Source: CAZKCI01 sp964584165
GTDB lineage: Bacteria; Auribacterota; Erginobacteria; Erginobacterales; CAZKCI01
Assembly: GCA_964584165.1 (NCBI GenBank)
Contig: CAZOYW010000012.1
Coordinates: 4,066 to 68,065, forward strand
Direction: 5' to 3'
Length of the DNA: 64,000 nucleotides
Shown: positions 1-7,386 of the stretch, one piece after another
Layout of the letters: each line of letters begins with the position of its first letter
How positions within the stretch are numbered: position 1 is the stretch's first letter
Translations under genes and position numbers: made by a program
Notes under the pieces: generated by a model
Database searches by the model: none
What the model was told of the DNA's origin: nothing
Seen by the model: the letters and a program-made list of their open reading frames with translations, nothing else

Positions 1-578
1 GGGCCCGCCGGGAGCTGATCGAGCTTCCCTGGGGGGGCAAGCTGCTTTTCTCCGACGAGGTGGTCGGCGGCCACATCCCGGCCCAGCTCGTCCAGTCGGT
101 GAAGAAGGGGTATCTCTCCGCGGCCGAGCGGGGGGTCCTGGCCGGCTTCCCGGTGGTGGACGTGATCGCCACGGTCTACGACGGCAAGACCCACCCGGTC
201 GACTCCAAGGACATCGCTTTCCAGGTGGCCGGTCGGATGGGCTTCAAGGAGTCCTGCCGGTCCGCCCGCCCGGTCCTCCTGGAGCCGATCATGAACGTCA
301 CCATTCGGATCCCGATGGAGCAGATGGGCACGATCACGGGCGACCTGAACTCCCGCCGCGGGCGCATCCTGGGGATGTCCCCCGAAGGGGGCTACCAGGT
401 GGTCAAGGCCCAGGTCCCGATGGCCGAGCTCCTCAAGTACTCCACGGAGCTGCGCTCGATGACCGGCGGAGCGGGGGAGTTCAGCATGGAGTTCGACCGC
501 TACGAGGAGGTCCCCGCCCAGCTCGCGGCCAAGATCGTCGAGGCGCACAAGAAGGGACAGGAGGAGGGCGAGGAATAA
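1..578 (+). CDS. fusA: Elongation factor G family protein, C-terminal part
   Basis: The window opens inside this gene; the frame is open from base 3 and stops at TAA 576-578, leaving about 191 residues. The part seen matches domains IV and V of EF-G, the ribosomal translocase: VVGGHIPAQLVQSVKKG, then VDSKDIAFQVAG, LLEPIMNVTIRIP, DLNSRRGRILGM and the terminal LRSMTGGAGEFSMEF followed by YEEVP. The TGGAGEF stretch, where classical EF-G usually has a T-x-G-R-G-x-F type sequence, recalls the EF-G2-like branch, so this may be a second EF-G rather than the main translocase. The GTPase domain lies outside the window. Family sure, subfamily not. Confidence 0.93.
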   Translation, partial: ARRELIELPWGGKLLFSDEVVGGHIPAQLVQSVKKGYLSAAERGVLAGFPVVDVIATVYDGKTHPVDSKDIAFQVAGRMGFKESCRSARPVLLEPIMNVTIRIPMEQMGTITGDLNSRRGRILGMSPEGGYQVVKAQVPMAELLKYSTELRSMTGGAGEFSMEFDRYEEVPAQLAAKIVEAHKKGQEEGEE

Positions 579-579
579 G

Positions 580-675
580 TCATATATCATTGGTCATTTT
601 TCAAGTAGCAACGGTCAAGTAGCGGGCTCCCGTTACTTGATACTTGACCAATGAAAAATGATAAATGAAACATGA
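580..675. repeat. Inverted word array (TCATT / CAAGTA words)
   Basis: The left arm at 580-626 (words like ATCATTGGTCATTTTTC and CAAGTAGC) is nearly reverse-complementary to 629-675, with a 2-base turn. It starts directly after the EF-G stop and ends about 40 bases before yebC. Could fold as a long hairpin at the end of the EF-G transcript. Confidence 0.8.
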
Positions 676-718
676 TAGTATCCTCTCGGGAAGATGGATA
701 TCTAACAGGAGATAATCG

Positions 719-1509
719 ATGAGCGGACATTCCAAGTGGGCCAAGATCAAGCATTACAAGGGGGCGGCGGACGCCAAGCGGGGGAGGCTCTTCAGCAAGC
801 TGGTCAAGGAGATCACCGTCGCCGCCCGCCTGGGCGGGGGCGACCCGGAGAAGAACCCCCGCCTGCGCACGGTCGTCCAGTCGGCCCGGGACGTCAACAT
901 GCCCGCCGACAACGTCGAGCGGGCGATCAAGAAGGGGACGGGCGAACTCCCCGGGGTCTCCTACGAGGAGTGCACCTACGAGATCTTCGGCCCGGGCGGG
1001 GTGGCGATCCTGGTGCGGGCGCTCACCGACAACCGCAACCGGACCACCGCCGAGCTTAGGAACATCCTCTCCAAGAAGGGGGGGAGGCTGGCCGGCGCGG
1101 GCGCGGTCGCCCGGATCTTCGAGAGCCGCGGCTTCATCACCGTCGCCAAGGAAGCGGCGGGGGAGGACGCCCTCCTCGCCCTCGCCCTGGAGGCGGGGGC
1201 GGACGACTTCCAGGTGGCCGAGGACGGCTACGAGATCTACACCGCTCCCAACGCCCTGGAGAAGGTCAAGGCCGATCTCATCAAGGGGGGGGTCGCTCCG
1301 GCGACGGCCGAGGTCACCATGCTCCCCCTGAACGAGGTGAAGGTCACCGGGGACGACGCCCGCCAGGTCATTGACCTGGTCGGCGTTTTGGAGGATCATG
1401 ACGNNNNNNNNNNATGGATGCGCTTTAAGACAACGACGACGTCCAGAACGTCTACGCCAATTTCGATGTCCCCGAAGATATCCTCGCCAGCCTCCAGTCC
1501 GCGGGCTGA
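719..1509 (+). CDS. yebC: YebC/PmpR family regulatory / translation-associated protein (contains assembly gap)
   Basis: Starts MSGHSKWAKIKHYKGAADAK, the hallmark of the YebC/TACO1 family, with AGGAGA 8 bases upstream of the ATG. Members act as DNA-binding regulators or help ribosomes through polyproline stretches. The frame is intact to ALEKV...DLVGVLEDHD, where 10 N (1404-1413) interrupt it. After the gap, DNDDVQNVYANFD and ILASLQSAG followed by TGA at 1507-1509 are the expected C-terminus but sit in another register, so the N-run length is arbitrary rather than a real frameshift. It heads the yebC-ruvC-ruvA-ruvB order common in bacteria. Confidence 0.93.
1404..1413. other. Assembly gap (10 N) inside yebC
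   Basis: Run of ten N. The flanks encode EDHD before and DNDDVQ after, which suggests two contig ends that nearly overlap. The true missing length is unknown. Confidence 0.99.
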
Positions 1510-2026
1510 CCCCGGCGCGACGCGCATTCTGGCCATCGACCCGGGAACGAACGCCACCGGCTTCGCGATCCTGGAGGAGGGGAGGGGGGGTATCGTCTCG
1601 GTGGCCCACGGGGTCATCCGGAACCCGGCCCGGGCCGCTCCGGAGGGGAAACTCGGGCGCATCCAGGCCGGGATCGAGGATCTCCTCTCCCGCCACTCTC
1701 CCTCCGCCGTCGTCCTGGAGGAGGTCTTTCACCACGTCAATGTCCGGGCCGCCATCCGACTGGGCGAGGTGAGGGGGGTCTGCCTCGCGGCCGCCGCCCG
1801 CGCCGGCGTCCCCGTCCATTCCTACGCCGCCCGGAGGGTGAAGAAGGCGGTAGTGGGGTTCGGCGCGGCCGGCAAGGGCCAGGTCCAGGGGATGGTCCAG
1901 GCCCTGCTCTCCCTGCCCGACCCGCCGCCTCCCCCCGACGCCGCCGACGCCCTGGCCTTGGGGATCACGTTCTTCCAGGACAAACAATGGTCGGAGAGAG
2001 CAGAAGGATTGGACCGTAGAAAATGA
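1466..2026 (+). CDS. ruvC: Holliday junction endonuclease RuvC
   Basis: RuvC cuts Holliday junctions delivered by RuvAB. The core starts at TRILAIDPGTNATGFAI (first catalytic Asp in IDPG), followed by VVLEEVFHHVNVRAA (catalytic Glu) and PPPDAADALALGI (the last acidic pair). The nearest in-frame start is ATG 1466, which overlaps the yebC end by 44 bases and adds about 20 unconserved residues (MSPKISSPASSPRADPGA). No Shine-Dalgarno site is visible there, so the start is uncertain, and a non-ATG start closer to 1526 is possible. The rest has normal family length, about 165 residues from the first catalytic Asp, and ends in a charged tail. Confidence 0.9.
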   Translation: MSPKISSPASSPRADPGATRILAIDPGTNATGFAILEEGRGGIVSVAHGVIRNPARAAPEGKLGRIQAGIEDLLSRHSPSAVVLEEVFHHVNVRAAIRLGEVRGVCLAAAARAGVPVHSYAARRVKKAVVGFGAAGKGQVQGMVQALLSLPDPPPPPDAADALALGITFFQDKQWSERAEGLDRRK

Positions 2027-2035
2027 AGCCAATGG

Positions 2036-2113
2036 TGTCAGGTGAAAGGTTTTAGGTGTCAGGAAACCAAACGCTCGGCGTTCCCTGACACCTGACACCT
2101 GACACCTGACACC
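2036..2113. repeat. Inverted word array (GGTGTCA words)
   Basis: Left words GGTGTCAGGTG and TTAGGTGTCAGG face four tandem CTGACAC words at 2083-2112. The turn carries the GC core CGCTCGGCGTTCC. Fills the ruvC-ruvA space completely. Confidence 0.85.
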
Positions 2114-2121
2114 CGGATGCC

Positions 2122-2721
2122 ATGATCGACTACCTCAAAGGCACCCTCGTTGCCGCCACCCCCCACCACGCCGTCATCGAGGCGGGCGGGATCGGCTACC
2201 GCGTCCTCCTCCCCATCTCCAGCTACGAGGCCCTGCCCCGTCCCGGCGCGGAGGTGAAGCTCCTCACCCATCTCCACCACCGCGAAGACGAGGTCACGCT
2301 CTACGGCTTCGCCGCCGAGGAGGAGCGGGCAGTCTTCGACCTGCTCCTGGGCGTCTCGGGGATCGGCCCCCGGACGGCGCTCGCCATCCTGAGCGGCGTC
2401 TCCGTCTCCGCCTTCCGCCAGGCCGTCGCCTCCGGCGACGTCCGTCTCCTCTCTTCCGTCCGCGGGATCGGGAAGAAGACCGCGGAGCGGCTCGTGGTCG
2501 AGCTCAAGGACAAGATCTCTCTCCTCCCCGCCCTGGCGCGCGAGGCCGCCCAGTCCAGGCTCGCGGGAGGGGAGGCGAAGTCCGCCGACGTCCTGGAGGC
2601 CCTCCTCTCTCTCGGCTACAAGCCGCTCCAGGCCCAGAAGGCGATCGAAGCCGCTCTCGCCGCCGCCGAGGAGGGGTGGACTGTGGAGCAGCTCTTGAAG
2701 GAAGCGCTAAAACACATATAA
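2122..2721 (+). CDS. ruvA: Holliday junction branch migration protein RuvA
   Basis: 199 residues, the usual RuvA length. Starts MIDYLKGTLVAATPHHAVIEAGGIGY (OB-fold domain I), then two helix-hairpin-helix motifs, GVSGIGPRTALAILSG and VRGIGKKTAERLVVELKDKI, that bind the junction DNA. The C-terminal domain III (ADVLEALLSLGYKPLQAQKAIEAAL) contacts RuvB. RuvA tetramers hold the four-way junction while RuvB pumps DNA. Lies between ruvC and ruvB. The ATG directly follows the inverted word array and no strong ribosome binding site is visible. Confidence 0.97.
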   Translation: MIDYLKGTLVAATPHHAVIEAGGIGYRVLLPISSYEALPRPGAEVKLLTHLHHREDEVTLYGFAAEEERAVFDLLLGVSGIGPRTALAILSGVSVSAFRQAVASGDVRLLSSVRGIGKKTAERLVVELKDKISLLPALAREAAQSRLAGGEAKSADVLEALLSLGYKPLQAQKAIEAALAAAEEGWTVEQLLKEALKHI

Positions 2722-2766
2722 GCGGTGGAAATATTTCTATGTTTCCATATTTCCGCGTTTCCCTGG
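2722..2766. repeat. Short word array (TTTCC words)
   Basis: TGGAAATATTTC followed by TTTCCATATTTCCGCGTTTCC: the same word in both orientations without a clean spacer. Weak example of the intergenic word-array class. Confidence 0.5.
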
Positions 2767-2798
2767 CTATCGCATTCGGACAGGAAAGCAACTGACGC

Positions 2799-3842
2799 AT
2801 GCCCCCATCCCCCGACAAACGTTTTCTCCGCGAAGCCCTGAAGGAGCGCGATCTCGCCTTCGAGACCCAGATCCGGCCCCTCTCGCTCTCCGAGTTCGTC
2901 GGCCAGGAGAAGGTCAAGGAGCGGCTCCTGATCGCGATCGAGGCGGCCAAATCGCGCCGGGAGCCGCTCGAGCACGCCCTTTTCTACGGCCCGCCCGGGC
3001 TGGGGAAGACGACCCTCGCCTACATCATCGCCCAGGAGCTCAACGTCGCGGTCAAGGCCGCCTCCGGCCCCTCGATCGAGCGGGCCGGCGACCTGGCCGG
3101 CCTCCTCACCAACCTGAAGGACGGCGACATCCTTTTCATCGACGAGATCCACCGCCTCTCCTCGGTGGTGGAGGAGTATCTCTATCCGGCGATGGAGGAC
3201 TTCGTCATCGACATCATGATCGACCAGGGGCCGTCCGCCCGCTCCGTCCGCCTCAACCTTTCCCGCTTCACGCTGGTCGGGGCGACCACCCGCTTCGGAC
3301 TCCTCACCGCTCCGCTGCGGAGCCGGTTCGGCCTGGTCAACCGGGTCGATTTCTATCCCCCGTCCGATCTCTCCCGGATCGTCGCGCGCTCCGCGCGGAT
3401 ACTCAAGGTCGAGCTGGGCGAGGCCGCCGCCGCCGAGATCTCCCGCCGCTCCCGGGGAACGCCCCGGATCGCCAACTCGCTCCTGAGGCGGGTGCGGGAC
3501 TACGCCCAGGTCCGGGCGGGAGGGGCGATCACGCCCGAGACCGTCCGGGCGGCCTTAAGCCTCCTCGAGATCGACGGGGAGGGGCTGGACGAGATGGACA
3601 AGCGCGTCCTCGACGTCATCATCTCCAACTACGGCGGGGGACCGGTCGGCCTGGAGACGATCGCGGTGGCGATCGGAGAGGAGGCCGACACCATCGAGGA
3701 GGTCTACGAGCCCTTCCTCATCCAGAAGGGCTTCCTCAAGCGGACCCGGACGGGGCGCTGCGCGACGGAGAAGGCCTACGGGCATCTGGGGATCAAGCCG
3801 CCGGCCTCGGTCCAGGGGGAGTTGGGGATCGGGAGGAAATAG
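2799..3842 (+). CDS. ruvB: Holliday junction branch migration helicase RuvB
   Basis: AAA+ motor of branch migration, 347 residues. Visible elements in order: LSLSEFVGQEKVKERLL near the N-terminus, Walker A GPPGLGKTTLA, Walker B DILFIDEIHRLS, sensor and arginine-finger region GATTRFGLLTAPLRSRFG, and the C-terminal winged helix with LDEMDKRVLDVII and EPFLIQKGFLKRTRTGR. Nothing is missing. The ATG follows a weak AGGAAAG. Completes the ruvCAB set. Confidence 0.98.
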   Translation: MPPSPDKRFLREALKERDLAFETQIRPLSLSEFVGQEKVKERLLIAIEAAKSRREPLEHALFYGPPGLGKTTLAYIIAQELNVAVKAASGPSIERAGDLAGLLTNLKDGDILFIDEIHRLSSVVEEYLYPAMEDFVIDIMIDQGPSARSVRLNLSRFTLVGATTRFGLLTAPLRSRFGLVNRVDFYPPSDLSRIVARSARILKVELGEAAAAEISRRSRGTPRIANSLLRRVRDYAQVRAGGAITPETVRAALSLLEIDGEGLDEMDKRVLDVIISNYGGGPVGLETIAVAIGEEADTIEEVYEPFLIQKGFLKRTRTGRCATEKAYGHLGIKPPASVQGELGIGRK

Positions 3843-3914
3843 GTGTCAGGTGTAAGGTGTCAGGTGCAAGAAAAAGCGGCCGGCCGGCGATTCCTGACAC
3901 CTAAAACCTGACAC
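3841..3914. repeat. Inverted word array (GGTGTCA words), copy 2
   Basis: Left words AGGTGTCAGGTGTAAGGTG, core at 3868-3902 with GCGGCCGGCCGGCG, right words CCTGACACC. The core is almost the same as that at 4571-4604, on the other side of queH. Confidence 0.88.
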
Positions 3915-3974
3915 CATTTATCGTTCCCATCTCCGGGTTGTCCGCCACGACCATCCTGCGAAGTCCGTCCTCCC

Positions 3975-4520
3975 ATGCGCATACTGCTCCACGCCTGCTG
4001 CGGGCCCTGCGCCACCTACCCCTTCCGGGCGCTCCGGGAGGAGGGGCAGGCGGTCGAGGGCTATTTCTACAACCCGAACATCCATCCCTTCGCGGAGTGG
4101 AAGAGGCGGCGGGAGGCCCTGGAGAAGTTCTCCACCGCGGCGGGTTTCGCCGTCCGCTTTCCCCCCCGCTACGATCCGGAGGCGTACTTCCGGGCGGTCT
4201 CCTTCCACGAAGAGGAGCGCTGTCCCCTCTGCTACCGCCTCCGCCTCGCCGCCGTCGCCCGGGAGGCTAAGGCCTCCGGGTTTGACGCCTTCACCTCGAC
4301 CCTTCTGATCAGCGTCAAGCAGAAGCACTCCCTCATCCGACGGATCGGGGAGGAGGTCGGGCGGGAAGCCGGGATCGAGTTTCTCTACCGCGACTTCCGC
4401 CCGGGCTGGAAGGAGCACTGGCGGATCACGGAAGAGCACGGCCTTTACAAACAGCAGTATTGCGGGTGTATCTACAGCGAGATGGAGCGGTATGGGGATG
4501 ACAAGCGGGGTCAGGGGTAA
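3975..4520 (+). CDS. queH: Epoxyqueuosine reductase QueH
   Basis: Reduces epoxyqueuosine to queuosine in tRNA; QueH is the non-QueG version that uses an iron-sulfur cluster and does not need cobalamin. 181 residues. The vicinal-Cys signature is at the N-terminus, ILLHACCGPCATYPF, then YNPNIHPFAEWKRR, a middle CPLCYRLRL and a C-terminal QYCGCIYSEMERYG, which together supply the cluster and redox cysteines. The downstream neighbour is queA, the preceding enzyme of the same pathway; tgt, the first tRNA step, is at 30350. The C-terminal tail after GDDKRGQG runs into the word array. Confidence 0.93.
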   Translation: MRILLHACCGPCATYPFRALREEGQAVEGYFYNPNIHPFAEWKRRREALEKFSTAAGFAVRFPPRYDPEAYFRAVSFHEEERCPLCYRLRLAAVAREAKASGFDAFTSTLLISVKQKHSLIRRIGEEVGREAGIEFLYRDFRPGWKEHWRITEEHGLYKQQYCGCIYSEMERYGDDKRGQG

Positions 4521-4625
4521 GGTGCAAGGTGCGATGAAAACTGGTGTCAGGAAGAAAGGTGTCAGGTGTAAAGAAAAGCGGCCGTCCGGCGTTTCCTGAC
4601 ACCTAACACTTGACGCCTGACACAT
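4521..4625. repeat. Inverted word array (GGTGTCA words), copy 3
   Basis: Left words GGTGCAAGGTG and GGTGTCAGG, core at 4571-4604 (GCGGCCGTCCGGCG), right words CCTGACACCTAACACTTGAC. Lies between queH and queA. Confidence 0.88.
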
Positions 4626-4633
4626 TGATTCCC

Positions 4634-5680
4634 ATGCATACCTCCGACTTCGACTACGAGCTTCCCCCGGAGCTGATCGCCCAGCATCCGCCGCGGAGGA
4701 GGGAGGATGCCCGCCTCCTGGTCCTCTCCCGGGAGTCCGGAGCTGTCGAGCACCTCCGGTTTCCGGACCTCCTCCGTTTCGTCCGTCCCGGCGACCTCTT
4801 CGTCTTCAACGACACCCGCGTCCTCAAGGCCCGTCTCTTCGGGCGAAAAGTCGGGACGGGGGGGAAGGTGGAAGCGCTCCTCTTGAGCGAGAGGGGCAAA
4901 CGGACCTGGTCCGCCCTGGTCCACCCCTCCGCCCGACTGCACGTGGGCGGCGAGATCGATTTCGGGCCGGGGGTCCAAGCCCGTTTAGCCGCCAAGCAGG
5001 GCGGGGGGGAGGTGACGCTCGAGTTCGGCGGCGAGGAGCCGGTCCCGGCGATCCTGGAACGGCTGGGTTGGACGCCGCTCCCTCCCTATATCCATCGCGA
5101 TCCCGCGGATTATCCTCCCTCCGCCAGGAGGGAGGATGCGGAGCGCTACCAGACCGTCTTCGCCCGCGTCCCCGGCGCGGTGGCCGCCCCCACCGCCGGT
5201 TTCCATTTCACCCCCGGGATTCTGGAATCTCTCCGGGGGAGGGGGGTCCTTTCCGCCTTTGTCACCCTCCACGTCGGAGCAGGGACCTTTCGTCCGGTCG
5301 CCGCGGAGACGGTGGAGGAGCATCGGATGGACGCCGAACTCTATGAAGTGCCTCCCGAGACCGCCGGGGCGGTCAACTCCCTGGGTCGGGACAACCGCCT
5401 CTGGCTGGTGGGGACGACGGTCGCGCGGACGCTGGAAAGCGCCGCGGACGAGAGCGGGAAAGTTCGCGCCGGGGCAGGTTCGACCGATATCTTCATCTTT
5501 CCGGGATATCGCTTCAAACTCCGTTTCCAGCTGCTCACCAATTTCCACCTGCCCCGTTCGACTCTGATCATGCTCGTTTCGGCGCTGGCCGGGCGGGAGA
5601 AGGTCCTCGCCGCCTACCGGGAGGCGGTCGGGGCGGGCTACCGCTTCTACAGCTTCGGCGACGCGATGCTGGTTACCTGA
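4634..5680 (+). CDS. queA: S-adenosylmethionine:tRNA ribosyltransferase-isomerase QueA
   Basis: Moves and isomerises the ribosyl group of SAM onto preQ1 in tRNA to make epoxyqueuosine. About 348 residues. Family blocks: MHTSDFDYELPPELIAQHP at the start, DLFVFNDTRVLKARLFG, VPGAVAAPTAGFHFTP, LHVGAGTFRPV, HRMDAELYEVP and the terminal TNFHLPRSTLIMLVSALAG. An upstream in-frame ATG at 4610 would add eight residues written in the word array (MTPDTLIP); 4634 gives the canonical start. Works directly before QueH in the pathway. Confidence 0.97.
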   Translation: MHTSDFDYELPPELIAQHPPRRREDARLLVLSRESGAVEHLRFPDLLRFVRPGDLFVFNDTRVLKARLFGRKVGTGGKVEALLLSERGKRTWSALVHPSARLHVGGEIDFGPGVQARLAAKQGGGEVTLEFGGEEPVPAILERLGWTPLPPYIHRDPADYPPSARREDAERYQTVFARVPGAVAAPTAGFHFTPGILESLRGRGVLSAFVTLHVGAGTFRPVAAETVEEHRMDAELYEVPPETAGAVNSLGRDNRLWLVGTTVARTLESAADESGKVRAGAGSTDIFIFPGYRFKLRFQLLTNFHLPRSTLIMLVSALAGREKVLAAYREAVGAGYRFYSFGDAMLVT

Positions 5681-6157
5681 TCGCCCGCGCCTCCCCCCCC
5701 GCGCGCGCCGCCTCCCTCCTCTCCGTCCATGCGTGGGGAAGGGCGTGTAGTTGAGGCTCTTGGCCCGAAAGTGTAGAGACCGCTAACCTTTCTCCGACCG
5801 GGCGCCGTTTCGGGAGGGCTTGACCATTCAATCTTCGTCTCGGCGCCTTTTGGAGTGCGGCGGCATGACGCCGCTCTTAATCGTCCCGACGGGTCGATGC
5901 GAGAAAAAGCGGTGCCGCGGCGCCGCACTCCAAAGCGGTGTCGCGACACCGCACTCCAAGACGCTCACGCGACCAATCGCGAGCGACCTTGAGAAACGGC
6001 CCCTCGGCTCGCCTTCGGCTTCGACGCTTTCGGGCCAAGAGCCGTATTTGATTGCGGCCGGACTCGGGATTGAGGAATAATACAACGCCTGAACAGGGCG
6101 CCATTGCCAGGCGTATAATCGGATGCGCCCGAGATCGAAAGCCAAGGAGCCTCCAGC
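5681..6157. repeat. Gene-free 477-base interval with nested inverted repeats
   Basis: No supported gene. GGCTCTTGGCCCGAAAG at 5755-5771 is perfectly complementary to 6027-6043. Inside are CCGTTTC/GAAACGG arms and several copies of TGGAGTGCGGCG in both orientations (about 5849-5960), some with internal GCGGCG/CGCCGC hairpins. The remainder leads into the promoter of the next gene. Confidence 0.75.
6090..6119 (+). promoter_or_regulatory. Likely sigma-70 type promoter for the lipoprotein gene
   Basis: TGAACA (6090-6095), 18-base spacer, then perfect TATAAT (6114-6119), 38 bases before the ATG. AAGGAG at 6144-6149 is the ribosome binding site. Confidence 0.45.
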
Positions 6158-6934
6158 ATGAAACGACTGATCCCCCTTGCCCTTTTCCCCCTGGTCCTGT
6201 CCTCCTGCGTCACGACGCCCCCGTCCCGGGTCTTCAACGCCCGCCTCTACACCGTCGACAACCAGGAGATCGTGGTCAAGGACCTGAAGCTCTGGGAGAA
6301 GAGCTACCAGATCGAGAGCCAGGAGTTCCATCCCCGCTGGCGCCAGTCCCTCCAGACCCTGAGCCTCGACTTTGGAGACATCGCCTCGGCCGAGAAGCTG
6401 ACCGAAGAGAACGACGTCACCCGGGTCATCTTCCGCTCCGGCCGCCAGGACGATTTCAACGAGTTCTTCGAGGACGATTACAACCTCCGGGGCTGGTCGG
6501 ACCACGGCCCCTTCGAGATCAGCGCCAGCCTGGTTCGGGGGGTGGTCTTCCTCGACCCCGCCCTGGCGCCGCTGTCCGCGAACGCGTCCCGGATCTCGCC
6601 GGTCGTCTTCGACCCCGAATACCAGGACCGCTTCATCACCTTCAGCGGCGACGTCATCTCCGGGGAGATCCTGACCGAGGAGTTCGAGATCACCACCGAG
6701 TACGGCAAGCTTAAGGTCGCGGTCGATGACCTCGAGGAGATCCACGTCGACCGGGAGACGGACACGGTCCGCCAGATCGTCCACTTCGCCAACGGCGACA
6801 TCCTGACCGGCCTGGTGGAGCCGCCCCGGATGGAGATGCGGACGGCCGGGGGCGAGCTGATCTCCATGAATTACGACCAGCTCTCCCGGGTCCTCTTCGG
6901 CCGGCCGGTGGCGAAGACCGAGGAGACGCAATGA
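6158..6934 (+). CDS. Predicted lipoprotein of unknown function
   Basis: 258 residues with a lipoprotein signal: MKRLIPLALFPLVLSSC, lipobox LSSC, cleavage before Cys17. I do not recognise the family. The body has at least two related acidic beta-rich units: GDVISGEILTEEFEITTEYG followed by VDDLEEI, then GDILTGLVEPPRMEMRTAGG followed by YDQLSRV. An N-terminal YTVDNQEIVVKDLKL and LDFGDIASAEKL may be a third, diverged unit. No catalytic motif seen. Good ribosome binding site (AAGGAG, 8 bases). Its stop overlaps the start of the HIT gene (ATGA), so the two are probably co-translated. Confidence 0.85.
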   Translation: MKRLIPLALFPLVLSSCVTTPPSRVFNARLYTVDNQEIVVKDLKLWEKSYQIESQEFHPRWRQSLQTLSLDFGDIASAEKLTEENDVTRVIFRSGRQDDFNEFFEDDYNLRGWSDHGPFEISASLVRGVVFLDPALAPLSANASRISPVVFDPEYQDRFITFSGDVISGEILTEEFEITTEYGKLKVAVDDLEEIHVDRETDTVRQIVHFANGDILTGLVEPPRMEMRTAGGELISMNYDQLSRVLFGRPVAKTEETQ

Positions 6935-7286
6935 CGCCGCCGCCCGGGAAGGAATGCCTGTTCTGCGCCATCGCCGAGGGCAGGATCCCCGCCGATCTCA
7001 TCTACGAGGACGACCGGGCGCTGGCCTTCCGCGACATCCGCCCCCAGGCGCCCGTTCACATCCTGGTCATCCCCCGCCGGCATCTCCCCTCGCTCAACGA
7101 GGTCGGGGAGGAGGACCGGGAACTGGTCGGCCATCTCCTGCGGGTGGCGGCGGAGATCGCCCGCAAGGAGTCGGTCTCTCTCTCCGGCTGGAGGCTCACC
7201 GTCAACTGCGGGCCGGACGCCGGCCAGGCGGTGGACCATCTCCACTTCCACGTCCTGGGCGGAAGGCCCCTGGGTTGGCCCCCGGG
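6931..7286 (+). CDS. HIT-family (histidine triad) nucleotide-binding protein, 3' end in gap
   Basis: HINT-type nucleotide hydrolase/transferase. Shows CLFCAIAEGRIPADLIYEDD (CxxC often binds zinc), DIRPQAPVHILVIPRRH and the histidine triad DHLHFHVLGGRPLGWPPG. 118 residues are visible, essentially the full family length, so only the last residues and the stop lie in the 100-N gap. Starts inside the stop of the lipoprotein gene. Physiological substrate unknown, as usual for HINT proteins. Confidence 0.92.
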
Positions 7287-7386
7287 NNNNNNNNNNNNNN
7301 NNNNNNNNNNNNNNNNNNNNNNNNNNNNNNNNNNNNNNNNNNNNNNNNNNNNNNNNNNNNNNNNNNNNNNNNNNNNNNNNNNNNNN
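7287..7386. other. Assembly gap (100 N)
   Basis: Placeholder-length N-run; hides the end of the HIT gene and the start of mtnP. Confidence 0.99.

Noticed and set aside
719..2026. A yebC-ruvC fusion protein
   Set aside because: The continuous frame arises only because the 10-N gap has an arbitrary length; the true yebC C-terminus with stop at 1507-1509 is visible in another register.
587..2098. 503-codon open frame on the minus strand
   Set aside because: Lies opposite yebC and ruvC, crosses an N-gap, and its Arg/Gly/Asp/His-rich composition is that of a high-GC antisense shadow.
5820..6080. Small 86-codon gene in the 5681-6157 gap
   Set aside because: The frame is made of the nested repeat units, has no ribosome binding site and no protein-like pattern.
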